A DNA stretch of 14,450 bases from Desulfobacteraceae bacterium (GCA_011389605.1 JAABTZ010000023.1:1-14450), one strand, 5' to 3'; counted from the stretch's first letter, positions 6,674 through 14,450 are shown. Program-made: numbers and translations. Notes: generated by a model from the letters alone, not told the origin.

Positions 6674-8020
6674 TCATTTAATTCCCGCCTGCTTCATCAG
6701 AACCCGGAACTTGGCCCGGGTCAATCCCAGCATTTTTGCCGCAGCGCTTTGATTCTGCCGGGTTGCCTCCAGGGCCTGCCTGACGAGGGTCGATTCGAGG
6801 TCCTCAATGCAAATGCCTTCCGGCGGCAGGCAAATATCCCCGTCTCCCCCGGCCTCGCCGTTGGCGCGCAAAAATGACAATGTTTCGGCCGTCACCGCCC
6901 CGTCATCGCGGCACAGGATCATTGCGCGCTCCATGGCGTTGACCAGTTCCCGTACGTTGCCGGGCCATGAATAACGCCAAAGGATACGCCTGGCGCCTTC
7001 TGTCAATTGGACATCCCTGCCTTCACCCAGGCGCTTCAGGCTGTACTCCGCAATGGAAATCACATCTTCCATGCGTTCCCGCAAAGGCGGCACATTGATC
7101 GGAAACACGTTGATGCGGTAAAACAGGTCCCGCCGGAAATCCTTTTTCTCCACCAGGGTTTCCAGGTTCTGGTTGGTGGCGCAGATGATGCGCACATTTA
7201 CCGGGATTTCAACATTGCCGCCCACCCGCTGAATGCACTTCTCCTCCAGGGTTCGCAGCAGTTTACTCTGTGCTTCCAGGGGCATGTCGCCGATTTCATC
7301 CAGAAACAGGGTGCCGCCTGAAGCATATTCAAACTTGCCCTTGGCTTTTTTATCCGCGCCGGTAAACGCCCCTTTTTCATATCCGAACAATTCCGATTCC
7401 ACCAGTGATGGGGATATGGCGGCACAGTTGACCGGGACAAAGCGCTCTTGTGCACGGGGGCTGCTTTTATGGATAAACCTTGCCACCAGTTCTTTTCCCG
7501 TGCCCGACTCTCCCCTTACAAGAACGGCTGTATCGCGCTGGGCCACCTGTGCGGCCATTTCTATCAAATCGGCCATGGGCCGGGATGTGTAAATGATTTC
7601 ATCAGATCCCGCTGTTTTCTGAAGTTCCTGTTTCAGCTCCCGGTTTTCGTTCATAATCCTCGAAATTCCCAGGGCCCGCTCCACGGTCAGCAAAAGGCGC
7701 TCTTCTTCAAAGGGCTTGGTTATATAGTCCATAGCCCCTTCCCGCATGGCTTCCACCGCGGAATCAATGGTTGCAAAGGCGGTTATGAAAATAAACGGAC
7801 ATTGGATCTGGCAGCTGCGCACCTCCCGAAACAGGGTCATGCCATCCATGGCAGGCATTTTCATATCCGTTATCACCACATCGTAGGCTTTTTCACGGAT
7901 CATGTGCAATGCTGCCTCACCTTCGGCGGCCAGATCCACATTGTGGCCGGCTTCGGTGAGCATTATGCTCAGCAGATGCCGCATTCTTTTTTCATCTTCC
8001 ACAACCAGGATATATGCCAT
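6674..8020 (-). CDS. NtrC-family sigma-54-dependent response regulator
   Basis: The 448-residue protein has the standard three parts. The receiver domain (1-120) has acidic E8/D9, phospho-acceptor D52, T80 and K102. The AAA+ domain has Walker A GESGTGKE (170-177), the sigma-54 contact loop GAFTGA (217-222), Walker B TLFLDEIG (237-244) and the FRRDLFYR arginine segment. A Fis-type helix-turn-helix fills the C-terminus (about 409-448: SAAAKMLGLTRAKFR). When phosphorylated it should form a ring and melt open complexes at sigma-54 promoters. All key residues are intact, so it is predicted to be active. It starts two bases after the kinase stop (TAGGCATG) with a GGGGGAG ribosome site, so the two are a cognate pair. 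Two sigma-54 promoter matches downstream at 4418-4433 and 2257-2272 are plausible targets. Confidence 0.96.
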   Translation of the reverse strand: MAYILVVEDEKRMRHLLSIMLTEAGHNVDLAAEGEAALHMIREKAYDVVITDMKMPAMDGMTLFREVRSCQIQCPFIFITAFATIDSAVEAMREGAMDYITKPFEEERLLLTVERALGISRIMNENRELKQELQKTAGSDEIIYTSRPMADLIEMAAQVAQRDTAVLVRGESGTGKELVARFIHKSSPRAQERFVPVNCAAISPSLVESELFGYEKGAFTGADKKAKGKFEYASGGTLFLDEIGDMPLEAQSKLLRTLEEKCIQRVGGNVEIPVNVRIICATNQNLETLVEKKDFRRDLFYRINVFPINVPPLRERMEDVISIAEYSLKRLGEGRDVQLTEGARRILWRYSWPGNVRELVNAMERAMILCRDDGAVTAETLSFLRANGEAGGDGDICLPPEGICIEDLESTLVRQALEATRQNQSAAAKMLGLTRAKFRVLMKQAGIK

Positions 8021-8022
8021 GC

Positions 8023-9444
8023 CTACTCCCCCGATCCTGCCCCGATCCCGGCAAAGCCCTGATTCATCTGATACCTGGGAATTTCCACATTGAACACCGC
8101 ACCACCCTTGATGTAATTATCCGCATGGACGGCCCCGCCATGGGCTTTGATGACCTGCTGGGCAAAGGTCAGTCCCAGGCCGGTTCCCTTGGCACGGGTG
8201 GAATAAAAGGGTTCAAAAATTTTTTCCATGTCCTTTTCCGCAATGCCCTTTCCTTCATCTGCGATCATCACCTGCCAGTGCTCTTTTCCGCATTCGACGA
8301 TAACGGTAATTGTGCCGGTTTCATTATTAGCCGAAACCGCATTGATCAGGATATTAAAGATCGCCCTGGAACACAGGCTGCGGTCTGCATAAATATCGCA
8401 GGGATCTTCCGGAATGGCGGCATCAAAGTTTAGTTGAGTATGCAGGGATTCGAGTCTTTCAATGAGCTCCCAGAGCATCCGGTTGGCATCCATTGCCTGG
8501 AATCTGGGAACCGCAGGCTGGGCAAATGTCAGAAAATCCTCGATCAGCTTGTTTAATTCAGTGATTTCTTCCTCGATATATGCCACCAGGTAATCGGTTT
8601 TGTTTTCAGGAGAGATCCGTTTCTTTAACACATCCAGGGTGCTTTTCATAATCCCGAGAGGATTTTTGACCTCATGGGCCACCATCAGGGAGAACTTGCC
8701 CATTTCCGCAAGAATATGCTGGCGGGCCATCTGCATGTGTGCATTTTCGATGACTCTCCGGTTTTTTTCAATGGAGTCGAGCATGGAGTTAAATGCCACC
8801 CCGACCTCTCTTGTCTCAGGGATGGCATCAGGGGATACCCGAATGTGCAGATCACCGTCTCCCACTTTCCGGGCGGCATCTGAAAGACGCTTCAGGGGGC
8901 TGACAATGGAACGGGAAATATAGAAAAACAGAACCACACAGATCAGGGCCAGGGCCGCGGAAACCCATAGAAAAAGATGCCTGATATTGTTCAGGGTCTG
9001 GTTTATCCCCGAGGTGCTGTAGGTGATGCTCACCGATCCGATAAGACCGTTTTCACCCGAGGTGCCGCGAAGGTCAAAGGGCCTGTTGTCTTCCTGAAGA
9101 GCCTTGATGTATACGGGCATTTCAATCTCGTGTAACGGGCCTGAAATTTCCTTTGATTTTTCGGCCAGAATGCCGGAGCGATTGCTGATTATCCTGACAC
9201 TGGCAACATCTTTTTCAGAAAGCAGGTTGTCTGCCAGGTTTGTCAGCATATCCGGCTCGTCTATCAGGATTCCCAGTTCCGAGTTCAGGGAAAGGTATCT
9301 GGCCAGAAAGTTCATCCGGTCATGAAACCTCTGGAGCGAAAAGTCACGGAAAATGGCCGTGCCCATAAACCCGATGGCAAAAGCCGTGGCAGACAGCAGC
9401 AACAGCGCAGCAAGAACAAGCCTGGCATGTATTCCCAGTCTCAT
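8023..9444 (-). CDS. Membrane sensor histidine kinase (HAMP, HisKA, HATPase)
   Basis: Numbering is from the ATG at 9442-9444 (473 aa). An adjacent GTG at 9447 is an alternative start with better spacing to the GGA ribosome site. Two membrane segments (about 8-30 and 157-178) enclose a periplasmic domain of about 125 residues whose start (FLARYLSLNSELGILID) and DVASVRI segment recall CHASE8/Cache-like sensor domains. HAMP follows (about 179-233). The H-box is MVAHEVKNPLG with phospho-His H257. The N-box is NILINAVSANN, G1 is DEGKGI, the F-box FEPFYST, and G2 GTGLGL (420-425). All catalytic motifs are present. The start overlaps the stop of the substrate-binding gene (TGATG), so synthesis is coupled, and the regulator follows at two bases. 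I infer that the binding protein docks on the periplasmic domain. Confidence 0.95.
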   Translation of the reverse strand: MRLGIHARLVLAALLLLSATAFAIGFMGTAIFRDFSLQRFHDRMNFLARYLSLNSELGILIDEPDMLTNLADNLLSEKDVASVRIISNRSGILAEKSKEISGPLHEIEMPVYIKALQEDNRPFDLRGTSGENGLIGSVSITYSTSGINQTLNNIRHLFLWVSAALALICVVLFFYISRSIVSPLKRLSDAARKVGDGDLHIRVSPDAIPETREVGVAFNSMLDSIEKNRRVIENAHMQMARQHILAEMGKFSLMVAHEVKNPLGIMKSTLDVLKKRISPENKTDYLVAYIEEEITELNKLIEDFLTFAQPAVPRFQAMDANRMLWELIERLESLHTQLNFDAAIPEDPCDIYADRSLCSRAIFNILINAVSANNETGTITVIVECGKEHWQVMIADEGKGIAEKDMEKIFEPFYSTRAKGTGLGLTFAQQVIKAHGGAVHADNYIKGGAVFNVEIPRYQMNQGFAGIGAGSGE

Positions 9445-10409
9445 CACTTCTTGATCCTTATTGACGCAGGCGGATGTTGCGGCAGATCCAGTTCAAGCCG
9501 CCTGAAAATACGTTTATTCAACCATACTTCAAAGCGGGGTGTTTCCCGCCCGCAGCTGCCGCGATACAAAAGCTCAGCGGTCATCTGACCGGCCTGCCGG
9601 CCGAGCTGGTAATAATCAAACACAAAAGAAAGGGCGGCCCCGCTTTCATAAAAAAACCTGTTGTACCCTATAACAGATTTTTTTTTCACAAGGCAGGCTT
9701 TAATCAGATAATGAATAATTGTTTCTGAAATCACGGTTGCATCAGGGATCATCCAAAGGGCATCTATAGTATCAATGCCGGAGTCTATGACATCGGATAT
9801 GTTTTTCCTGTCGGCAACCCTTAATGGTACAAATTCAATCCCTGATTGTACCGCTGATTTTCTGACAGCTTCAAAAAAAGCCTCATTGTGCTGCGGGTCG
9901 TAAATAATGCCGATGCGGCGGACCTCTGGAAGCCCCCGGCGGATCATTTCCACCTGCTGATCAATGGGAATATTAAGGGAAATGCCGCAATGATTTTCAT
10001 CCAGGGAGCTGATATTTTTCCCCGGGTTCAAAACCGCTGCATAGAGTTTGTTTGTAAAGGGTTGGGATTCAATCTTCCAGACGAACCTGGCCGCTTCGGG
10101 GCCAATGGCAACCAGCAGTGCATATGTGCCGTTAGTAAATTTTTCCGGAACCGCATCTCCGGTGTTTTCCTGAATGCGGTCCAGGTAATGGATATCCGCG
10201 GAAATCCCGGATTCTTTTTCCAAAAGATCGATCATGCCCCTGGATACATCAATAAACGGGCGGATCTGTCGTGAAACAACAACGGCAGCAGATTTTAAGT
10301 CAGGTAAAGCCCCCCCTGCCTCCGGGCCGGCATCCGCCCGGACGGCAAAGACAAGGATAAAGCTGCAAATGCACAGAATGCAGTTTTTTAACAAATTGCC
10401 GCCATTCAT
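9444..10409 (-). CDS. Periplasmic substrate-binding protein, ABC_sub_bind (PF04392) type
   Basis: This 321-residue protein has a signal peptide (about 1-26, ending V-R-A/D-A), so it is periplasmic. The fold pattern is that of the ABC_sub_bind family of type I binding proteins: a first lobe with a VAIGPEAARF motif, then EVRRIGIIYDPQHNEAF, then DALWMIPDATVISETI, and a C-terminal ALSFVFDYYQLGRQAGQMTAELLYRG block that is very typical. Known members bind small ligands, often amino acids, but the ligand here is unknown. There is no permease or ATPase gene beside it; the next gene, overlapping, is the histidine kinase. That arrangement suggests a sensory role, like the TorT/TorS or LuxP/LuxQ pairs. 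The ribosome site before the ATG is weak. It starts 47 bases after gspD. Confidence 0.88.
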   Translation of the reverse strand: MNGGNLLKNCILCICSFILVFAVRADAGPEAGGALPDLKSAAVVVSRQIRPFIDVSRGMIDLLEKESGISADIHYLDRIQENTGDAVPEKFTNGTYALLVAIGPEAARFVWKIESQPFTNKLYAAVLNPGKNISSLDENHCGISLNIPIDQQVEMIRRGLPEVRRIGIIYDPQHNEAFFEAVRKSAVQSGIEFVPLRVADRKNISDVIDSGIDTIDALWMIPDATVISETIIHYLIKACLVKKKSVIGYNRFFYESGAALSFVFDYYQLGRQAGQMTAELLYRGSCGRETPRFEVWLNKRIFRRLELDLPQHPPASIRIKK

Positions 10410-10436
10410 CTGTTCACAATATATACGGGATAAACC

Positions 10437-10450
10437 GGAAAGATCTCTCC
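10437..10450. promoter_or_regulatory. Near-palindrome in the gspD / sensor-operon gap
   Basis: GGAAAGATCTCTCC is a 14-base palindrome centred on AGATCT with one mismatched pair, flanked by CCGG. It lies in the only gap (47 bases) between the secretion operon and the sensing operon. It could be an operator of a local promoter. I see no good -35/-10 or -24/-12 pair around it, so this is weak. Confidence 0.2.
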
Positions 10451-10456
10451 TGCCGG

Positions 10457-12706
10457 CTACTGAACCGAATTGACAATCCCTTCCATCTGGTGTCTGAACT
10501 CGTCGGTAATCACATCCACGTCCTCAAGACTTGCAATCACCTGGGGAGAAATAAAAATTATCAGTTCCGTCTTTGATACAGAATCGGTTTCCTTGCCAAA
10601 GATGAATTTTAAAACCGGCAAACTCACAAACCACGGAGTTCCCCTTGACCCTGCGGATTTAGTTTCCTTAATCAGCCCCCCGATGACAATTGCCTGGCCG
10701 CTTTTTACCGAAAGGGTTGTTTCTGCCCGGCGCTTAAAAAAGGAAGGATAGGTAAGATTGCCCACAGTTACGCTGTCGGCCTGCTCACTGACTTCCTGTT
10801 CGATCTCCATTGTCACAAGTCCGGCTTCGTTGATATGAGGGGTCACAGAAAGCATCACCCCCGTGTCCCTGTATTCAATATTGGTAGTCACCACAGGATT
10901 GTCACCGGATGTGTATTCATACTGGGAGCTTGCCACCGGCACTTCCCTTGAAATGTCAATTTTGGCATTTCGGCTGTTGGATGCCAGAATCGTGGGGGAA
11001 GACAGGATGTTGACCTTGTTTTTGGAAGCCATGGCTGAAAGGGCCGATGACCAGCGATCGATTTCCCCAATGGTGTACTTGAAACCAGCGGCTCCGGCAG
11101 AAGCGCTGAGCAGTCCGCTGTCCCCGCCGCCTTCTCCCTTTATATAGGACCATTCCATTCCGAGCTCACTTGACTCATCCAGGGTGACCTCGGCAATGGT
11201 CATCTTGATCAACACCTGCCGGGGCATCACATCAACTTTCTTCAACAGTTCGGCAATCAGGCGGTAGTCGGGCGGAATGGCCTCTATGATCAAAGAGTTT
11301 CTGGCCTCATCGGCCACGATTTTGACATGGTCCCGCAGGGTGTTGGATCGGGCAATTTCTGCAGCCGATTTCTGGGATTGAGAATCCTCATCTGTCCCGG
11401 TTTTGCCATTGTCTGCACTATCTGATCCGGCATCGCGCTGCCCCTGCTGCTCCCGGTCCGATGCCCTGCCGCCTCTGGCAAAAGGATTGCTGGAAATGCC
11501 GGTGTCTTTTTCAAGCATACCGGTTCCTTCTTTTTTCTCGGAGCGGAACACTTCGTTTAACAGATCCGCTATTTCTCCAGCCTGCCCGTTTTGCACGGAA
11601 TATACATAGATCTGGGGAGCCATGCCTTTTCGCGGAATATCAAGCTGGCGGATAAATCCGCCGACCGAGTCGAAAACATCCTTTACCGGGCTGATCACCA
11701 AAACAGTGTTGATCCTGCGGATCGGGACGAAAAAAGTACCGGAATCCTTTCTCTGGAAATACGAATCATAAATTCTTTCAAGTACTTCTACCATTTCTTC
11801 AACATCCATATGATCGAGTGCAAAAAACTGGTAATTAATCCTTTCAAAAATATCGGCATCAAAGGTCTTGACCATGCTCAATATCTTTTCGATACTTTCG
11901 CGGTAATCCACCACAATCAGGGTATTGGTTGCCGTCTGGGTCAAGACCTTGCCTTCCGGGCTTGTAAAGGGCGTTAAAAGCTTTGTCATTTCTTCTGCGG
12001 CAATATTGCTAAGGGGGATGATCTGGACGATCACTCCCCCGGCGCGTCCACCTGCGGCCACTTCCCGTCCCACGTTTGACAGCACAGGCAACCGGGCAAG
12101 GTCCTTGGATTCGACAATATGATAATACTCTCCTCTTTGTACCGCGGTCAGGCCGTTTATCTCCAGGATCTGGTAAAAAACCGGCCAGAGTTCGGACTGG
12201 CTCAGTTTACCCGCGGTATGGATGGTTACCTTGCCCTTGACCGGGGCCTCAATTATATAATTGATTTCCAGAAGCTCGGTCATGTGGCGGACTACATCCA
12301 TGAGTTCGGCATTTTCAAAATTGATCACAAGTTCGTTTTTTTCATCCGCCTGAGGGCTGGCAGTTTTTCTTACAGCTTTTTGTCCATCATCCCGGCTTTT
12401 TAACAGGGCTTCAGGCCGCAAATCCGCGGATTGCTCTTTTGTGTCCGGGGTTTGCCCTGATTTTTCGTCCTCCACGGCCCTGCCTGCAGGGGAATCTGCC
12501 TGCGGGTCGAGCACAGTTGCCTTATCATGAACCGCTTCCTGCTGATCCAGCACGGTCCTGCCGCTCTCAAAGGCCCGCTCTCCGGTGACTGTAATTTGAA
12601 ATTTCCGATCCAGGGGCATTTTCTGCGCTGCGCAACCAGCTGTTAGCAGCACCGCAAATGCTGCCCCAAAAACAAGTAATCGGATTTGGAAAGAATGATT
12701 CCTCAT
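10457..12706 (-). CDS. gspD: Type II secretion secretin GspD, lipidated
   Basis: This 749-residue protein is the outer-membrane channel of the T2SS. The signal ends L-T-A-G-C with C25 as the probable lipidated residue. A Gln/Asp/Lys-rich linker (about 40-123) leads to N0 (124-200), N1 (224-284), N2 (290-358) and N3 (364-493). N3 carries a long polar insertion (about 390-458) that is probably disordered. The secretin domain (about 495-724) has VNILSSPTILASN, EYRDTGVMLSVTPHI, FFKRRAETTLSVKSGQAIVIGGLI and ELIIFISPQV. The chain stops about 25 residues after the secretin core, so there is no room for a pilotin-binding S-domain. The order N0-N1-N2-N3 without AMIN domains favours GspD over PilQ. It starts two bases after the GspC-like gene stop, with AAGGA ten bases upstream. 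Confidence 0.95.
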   Translation of the reverse strand: MRNHSFQIRLLVFGAAFAVLLTAGCAAQKMPLDRKFQITVTGERAFESGRTVLDQQEAVHDKATVLDPQADSPAGRAVEDEKSGQTPDTKEQSADLRPEALLKSRDDGQKAVRKTASPQADEKNELVINFENAELMDVVRHMTELLEINYIIEAPVKGKVTIHTAGKLSQSELWPVFYQILEINGLTAVQRGEYYHIVESKDLARLPVLSNVGREVAAGGRAGGVIVQIIPLSNIAAEEMTKLLTPFTSPEGKVLTQTATNTLIVVDYRESIEKILSMVKTFDADIFERINYQFFALDHMDVEEMVEVLERIYDSYFQRKDSGTFFVPIRRINTVLVISPVKDVFDSVGGFIRQLDIPRKGMAPQIYVYSVQNGQAGEIADLLNEVFRSEKKEGTGMLEKDTGISSNPFARGGRASDREQQGQRDAGSDSADNGKTGTDEDSQSQKSAAEIARSNTLRDHVKIVADEARNSLIIEAIPPDYRLIAELLKKVDVMPRQVLIKMTIAEVTLDESSELGMEWSYIKGEGGGDSGLLSASAGAAGFKYTIGEIDRWSSALSAMASKNKVNILSSPTILASNSRNAKIDISREVPVASSQYEYTSGDNPVVTTNIEYRDTGVMLSVTPHINEAGLVTMEIEQEVSEQADSVTVGNLTYPSFFKRRAETTLSVKSGQAIVIGGLIKETKSAGSRGTPWFVSLPVLKFIFGKETDSVSKTELIIFISPQVIASLEDVDVITDEFRHQMEGIVNSVQ

Positions 12707-12708
12707 GT

Positions 12709-13452
12709 TTAATTAATCCTTCGCTTGATTTTACCAAATGGGGTATCAAGAATTCTGTATTTACCGTCTTCGCTGATTTCCATATTGTCCTGTGAGGAAG
12801 AAGGCCTGGGATTGGATGCGCCGGCATTGCCCTTCTGAGCTGACGAATCCGGACTCGCACCGTTTTGAACCGTGGCAACCACTTCCTGATTTTTCTTATA
12901 AAGATGCAATTCCCGGTTTTTTCCATTAACCGTTAAGACGACATGATCTTCGTGGATTTCAGTTACCACAACTTCATCGCCCTTTGAACCCCCGCCCACC
13001 GAATCCCCGGGTTTGAACCATTTGTTGGGATCAGCCGGGTTTTCCGCATAGGGGTTGTTTAACAACGCTGCCTGGTAATGCTTGGTCCAGATAATGCCAT
13101 AGAGTTCAACGGGCATTGATTCCCCTGCCGGCTTTTTTTCTTCTTTTGGTTCGGATTCCTTCTGCTGGCCTGCCTGCTCCAGGACCTGGCCCCGGCGGTT
13201 TGCGGAAAAAAGATTTTTTTCCGACATGGCATTATATTCTTTTTCCGGCCCGAGGCGCGCCTTGAGATTTTCTAAATCAAAAGGCAGATCTTTTTGGCCG
13301 GCCTTGTTGCTGTTTGCCCCGTCGGCCTGCCCTTGTGGCCGGGCATATGCGTCAGCGGCACTGGTTTGCCACAGGGCATGGATTTGCATAACCATGCCTA
13401 TGATGCCGAAAATAAGCACAAAATTTATCAACCAGATTTTACGTCTTAACAT
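12709..13452 (-). CDS. gspC: GspC/PilP-like inner-membrane T2SS component
   Basis: This is a 247-residue bitopic protein with a short cytoplasmic N-terminus, one membrane helix (about 6-27) and a periplasmic remainder. After a polar linker comes a GspC homology-region-like stretch (about 70-187): YNAMSEKNLFSANRR, VELYGIIW, AALLNNP, KWFKPGDSVGG, VTEIHEDHVVL and the basic NGKNRELHLY. GspC links the inner-membrane platform to the N0 domain of the secretin, which fits its place directly before gspD (two-base gap). There is no PDZ domain; instead a Ser/Asn/Gln-rich tail ends in KYRILDTPFGKIKRR. PilP is the alternative name, but the neighbouring secretin is GspD-like. The ATG is 18 bases after the previous stop with a poor ribosome site. 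Confidence 0.78.
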   Translation of the reverse strand: MLRRKIWLINFVLIFGIIGMVMQIHALWQTSAADAYARPQGQADGANSNKAGQKDLPFDLENLKARLGPEKEYNAMSEKNLFSANRRGQVLEQAGQQKESEPKEEKKPAGESMPVELYGIIWTKHYQAALLNNPYAENPADPNKWFKPGDSVGGGSKGDEVVVTEIHEDHVVLTVNGKNRELHLYKKNQEVVATVQNGASPDSSAQKGNAGASNPRPSSSQDNMEISEDGKYRILDTPFGKIKRRIN

Positions 13453-13470
13453 GCTTGTATCCAGTATGGA

Positions 13471-14022
13471 TTATGATTTTTCTTTCATCAGGCCGGCCAC
13501 CGTAAGCACGGCATATATGCCGTCATCACCTTCTGCCAGCCTTCGGGGCTTTACTGTGGCTTCTTTTACGGCAAGATAACGGGCATGACTTTCAATGCCG
13601 TACAGTATGTGTTTTAATTGATCGATCCTGGCCAGAATCACAAACCTGACCGGAATTTCCACATACGGTACATTGTCAATTGAGTTTACCGCCATCACCT
13701 CTATGGAGTCAATCTGGGCGCCGTTTTTCTCAGAAATTTCACTCAACATCTTCTGAATTTCAACTGCAGCCAATGAAGGTGTATCCCCGCTAAACAACTG
13801 GGCCTCCACCTGGCCAAGTTCCTTTTCCAGTTCATCGAGCTGGCCCTTCATGCCGTCGAGCCGGGCCGCCTGTTTCTGGTATTGTCTCAATTGCCCCTGC
13901 TTCATCTCGATTTCGGATGAACCCGGCAGCATGGCCGAAAAATCGGGAAAAAATCGATACAGCACGCCCAAAAAAAGCAATATAGCGCCAATTACCAGCA
14001 GCTTTTGTTTTCGTTTATCCAT
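13471..14022 (-). CDS. gspM: GspM/PilO-like T2SS inner-membrane protein
   Basis: I choose the ATG at 14020-14022 (183 aa): it has GGAG four to five bases upstream, begins MDKRKQK and is followed at once by a membrane helix (about 8-22). A longer in-frame start at 14178 would add 52 residues out of frame with the preceding real gene. After the helix is a coiled-coil-like segment (about 40-77: QLRQYQKQAARL, QLDELEKELGQVEAQLF), then a ferredoxin-like domain (about 84-180: AAVEIQKMLSEISEKNGAQIDSIE, VEIPVRFV, LKHILYGIE). This is the GspM/PilO plan, close to the T2SSM_b type. It would pair with the GspL/PilN-like protein encoded just before it, whose stop it overlaps by eight bases. Confidence 0.85.
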   Translation of the reverse strand: MDKRKQKLLVIGAILLFLGVLYRFFPDFSAMLPGSSEIEMKQGQLRQYQKQAARLDGMKGQLDELEKELGQVEAQLFSGDTPSLAAVEIQKMLSEISEKNGAQIDSIEVMAVNSIDNVPYVEIPVRFVILARIDQLKHILYGIESHARYLAVKEATVKPRRLAEGDDGIYAVLTVAGLMKEKS

Positions 14023-14450
14023 TGGACTCCACTTCCATGCCGATCTGAAACCGCTCCTTGTTGCCCTGGGCTTTTCGAATGGTGGACAAGAAACGGGCAT
14101 TGTCAAATAACGGTGAATTCTCGAGCAGACCGATGAGCTTGGCGGCCGAATCCGAAAACCCATCCAGACGGATTTCATTTCTGGTTAACCGGAATTCGGT
14201 CAGCCAACTGTCTTCCGGCAGAATCGCGCTGAGTTCCCGCAGCATTTCAATAAAGCGGGCATTGCCGCCAAAGTCGTTTAAGAATTGCAACCGGGCCGCA
14301 ATTTGATCATATTCTTCCTGAATATGATCGGCTTTAACAATTTGCTGTTGAAGGGATGCAATTTTTGTATTCAATCCATCAATGGCCTGCTTTTTCTGAT
14401 ATACCAGGCTGCCTGCATAAATTGCGGCGGAAACCACCAGAACGCAGGCC
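14015..14450 (-). CDS. gspL: GspL/PilN-like T2SS inner-membrane protein, N-terminus beyond window edge (partial)
   Basis: The frame is open to the window edge, so only the last 144 residues are seen. They begin inside a membrane helix (CVLVVSAAIYAGSLVY), pass through a coiled-coil-like stretch (GLNTKIASLQQQIVKADHIQ) and end in a ferredoxin-like domain (FIEMLRELSAILPEDSWLTE, IRLDGFSDSAAKLIGLLENS, then a strand near the C-terminus). This is the PilN / GspL-C pattern; SAILPEDSWLTE and the following G-x-S-x-S-A-A-x-L segment are typical. A GTG at 14437 is not the start, because the helix begins upstream of it. Whether the missing part holds an actin-like cytoplasmic GspL domain or that domain is a separate PilM-like gene cannot be told. 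It overlaps gspM by eight bases. Confidence 0.82.
   Translation of the reverse strand, partial: ACVLVVSAAIYAGSLVYQKKQAIDGLNTKIASLQQQIVKADHIQEEYDQIAARLQFLNDFGGNARFIEMLRELSAILPEDSWLTEFRLTRNEIRLDGFSDSAAKLIGLLENSPLFDNARFLSTIRKAQGNKERFQIGMEVESNG

Noticed and set aside
7448..8062. Plus-strand open frame of 204 codons opposite the response regulator
   Set aside because: The minus frame encodes an intact NtrC-type protein with every expected motif; the plus frame shows no domain.
14023..14178. Longer 235-residue version of the GspM-like protein
   Set aside because: The extra 52 residues are a shadow of the GspL/PilN-like coding frame; the ATG at 14022 has a good ribosome site and directly precedes the membrane helix.
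1..14450. tRNA, rRNA, CRISPR array, insertion sequence or attachment site
   Set aside because: I saw no spaced direct repeats, transposase-like frames, terminal repeats or tRNA-like sequence on either strand.

Overview
All genes in this window are read from the minus strand, so the biological order runs from high to low coordinates. The mix of genes suggests a Gram-negative bacterium of the former Deltaproteobacteria (Desulfobacterota, a sulfate-reducer-like lineage). The pointers are a type II secretion operon whose inner-membrane proteins resemble PilN/PilO/PilP, a sigma-54-dependent NtrC-type two-component system, a TonB-dependent receptor, and small tightly spaced operons of exported proteins of no obvious family. 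This taxonomic guess is inference; there is no marker gene.

Region A (about 10457-14450) is the downstream end of a type II secretion (T2SS) operon: the C-terminal part of a GspL/PilN-like protein, a GspM/PilO-like protein, a GspC/PilP-like protein and a lipidated GspD secretin. The genes overlap or are separated by 2-18 bases.

Region B (4567-10409) is a sensing and uptake cassette beginning 47 bases after gspD: a periplasmic substrate-binding protein (ABC_sub_bind type), a membrane histidine kinase, an NtrC-family response regulator with an intact sigma-54 contact loop (GAFTGA), and a TonB-dependent outer-membrane receptor. No ABC permease or ATPase is present, so the binding protein is more likely a sensor partner of the kinase than part of a transporter.

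Region C (1-4566) holds four exported proteins: a two-domain CAP/SCP-like protein translationally coupled to a small lipoprotein; a 416-residue secreted protein of unknown family; and a further secreted protein cut by the window edge. The two leading transcription units in this region each have a good sigma-54 (-24/-12) promoter match, at 4418-4433 and 2257-2272, with exact GG-N10-GC spacing. Upstream of each promoter is a related dyad (GAAACAG-N4-CTGTTTC, perfect in one case and 12 of 14 in the other) at enhancer-like distance.

The most economical reading is a local regulatory circuit. A ligand bound in the periplasm is signalled through the kinase to the NtrC-type regulator, which switches on sigma-54 promoters for exported proteins next door. 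A receptor for the ligand is encoded in the same cassette, and a secretion machine that could carry the products lies immediately upstream. The gene content and promoter matches are visible in the sequence; the wiring is inference.
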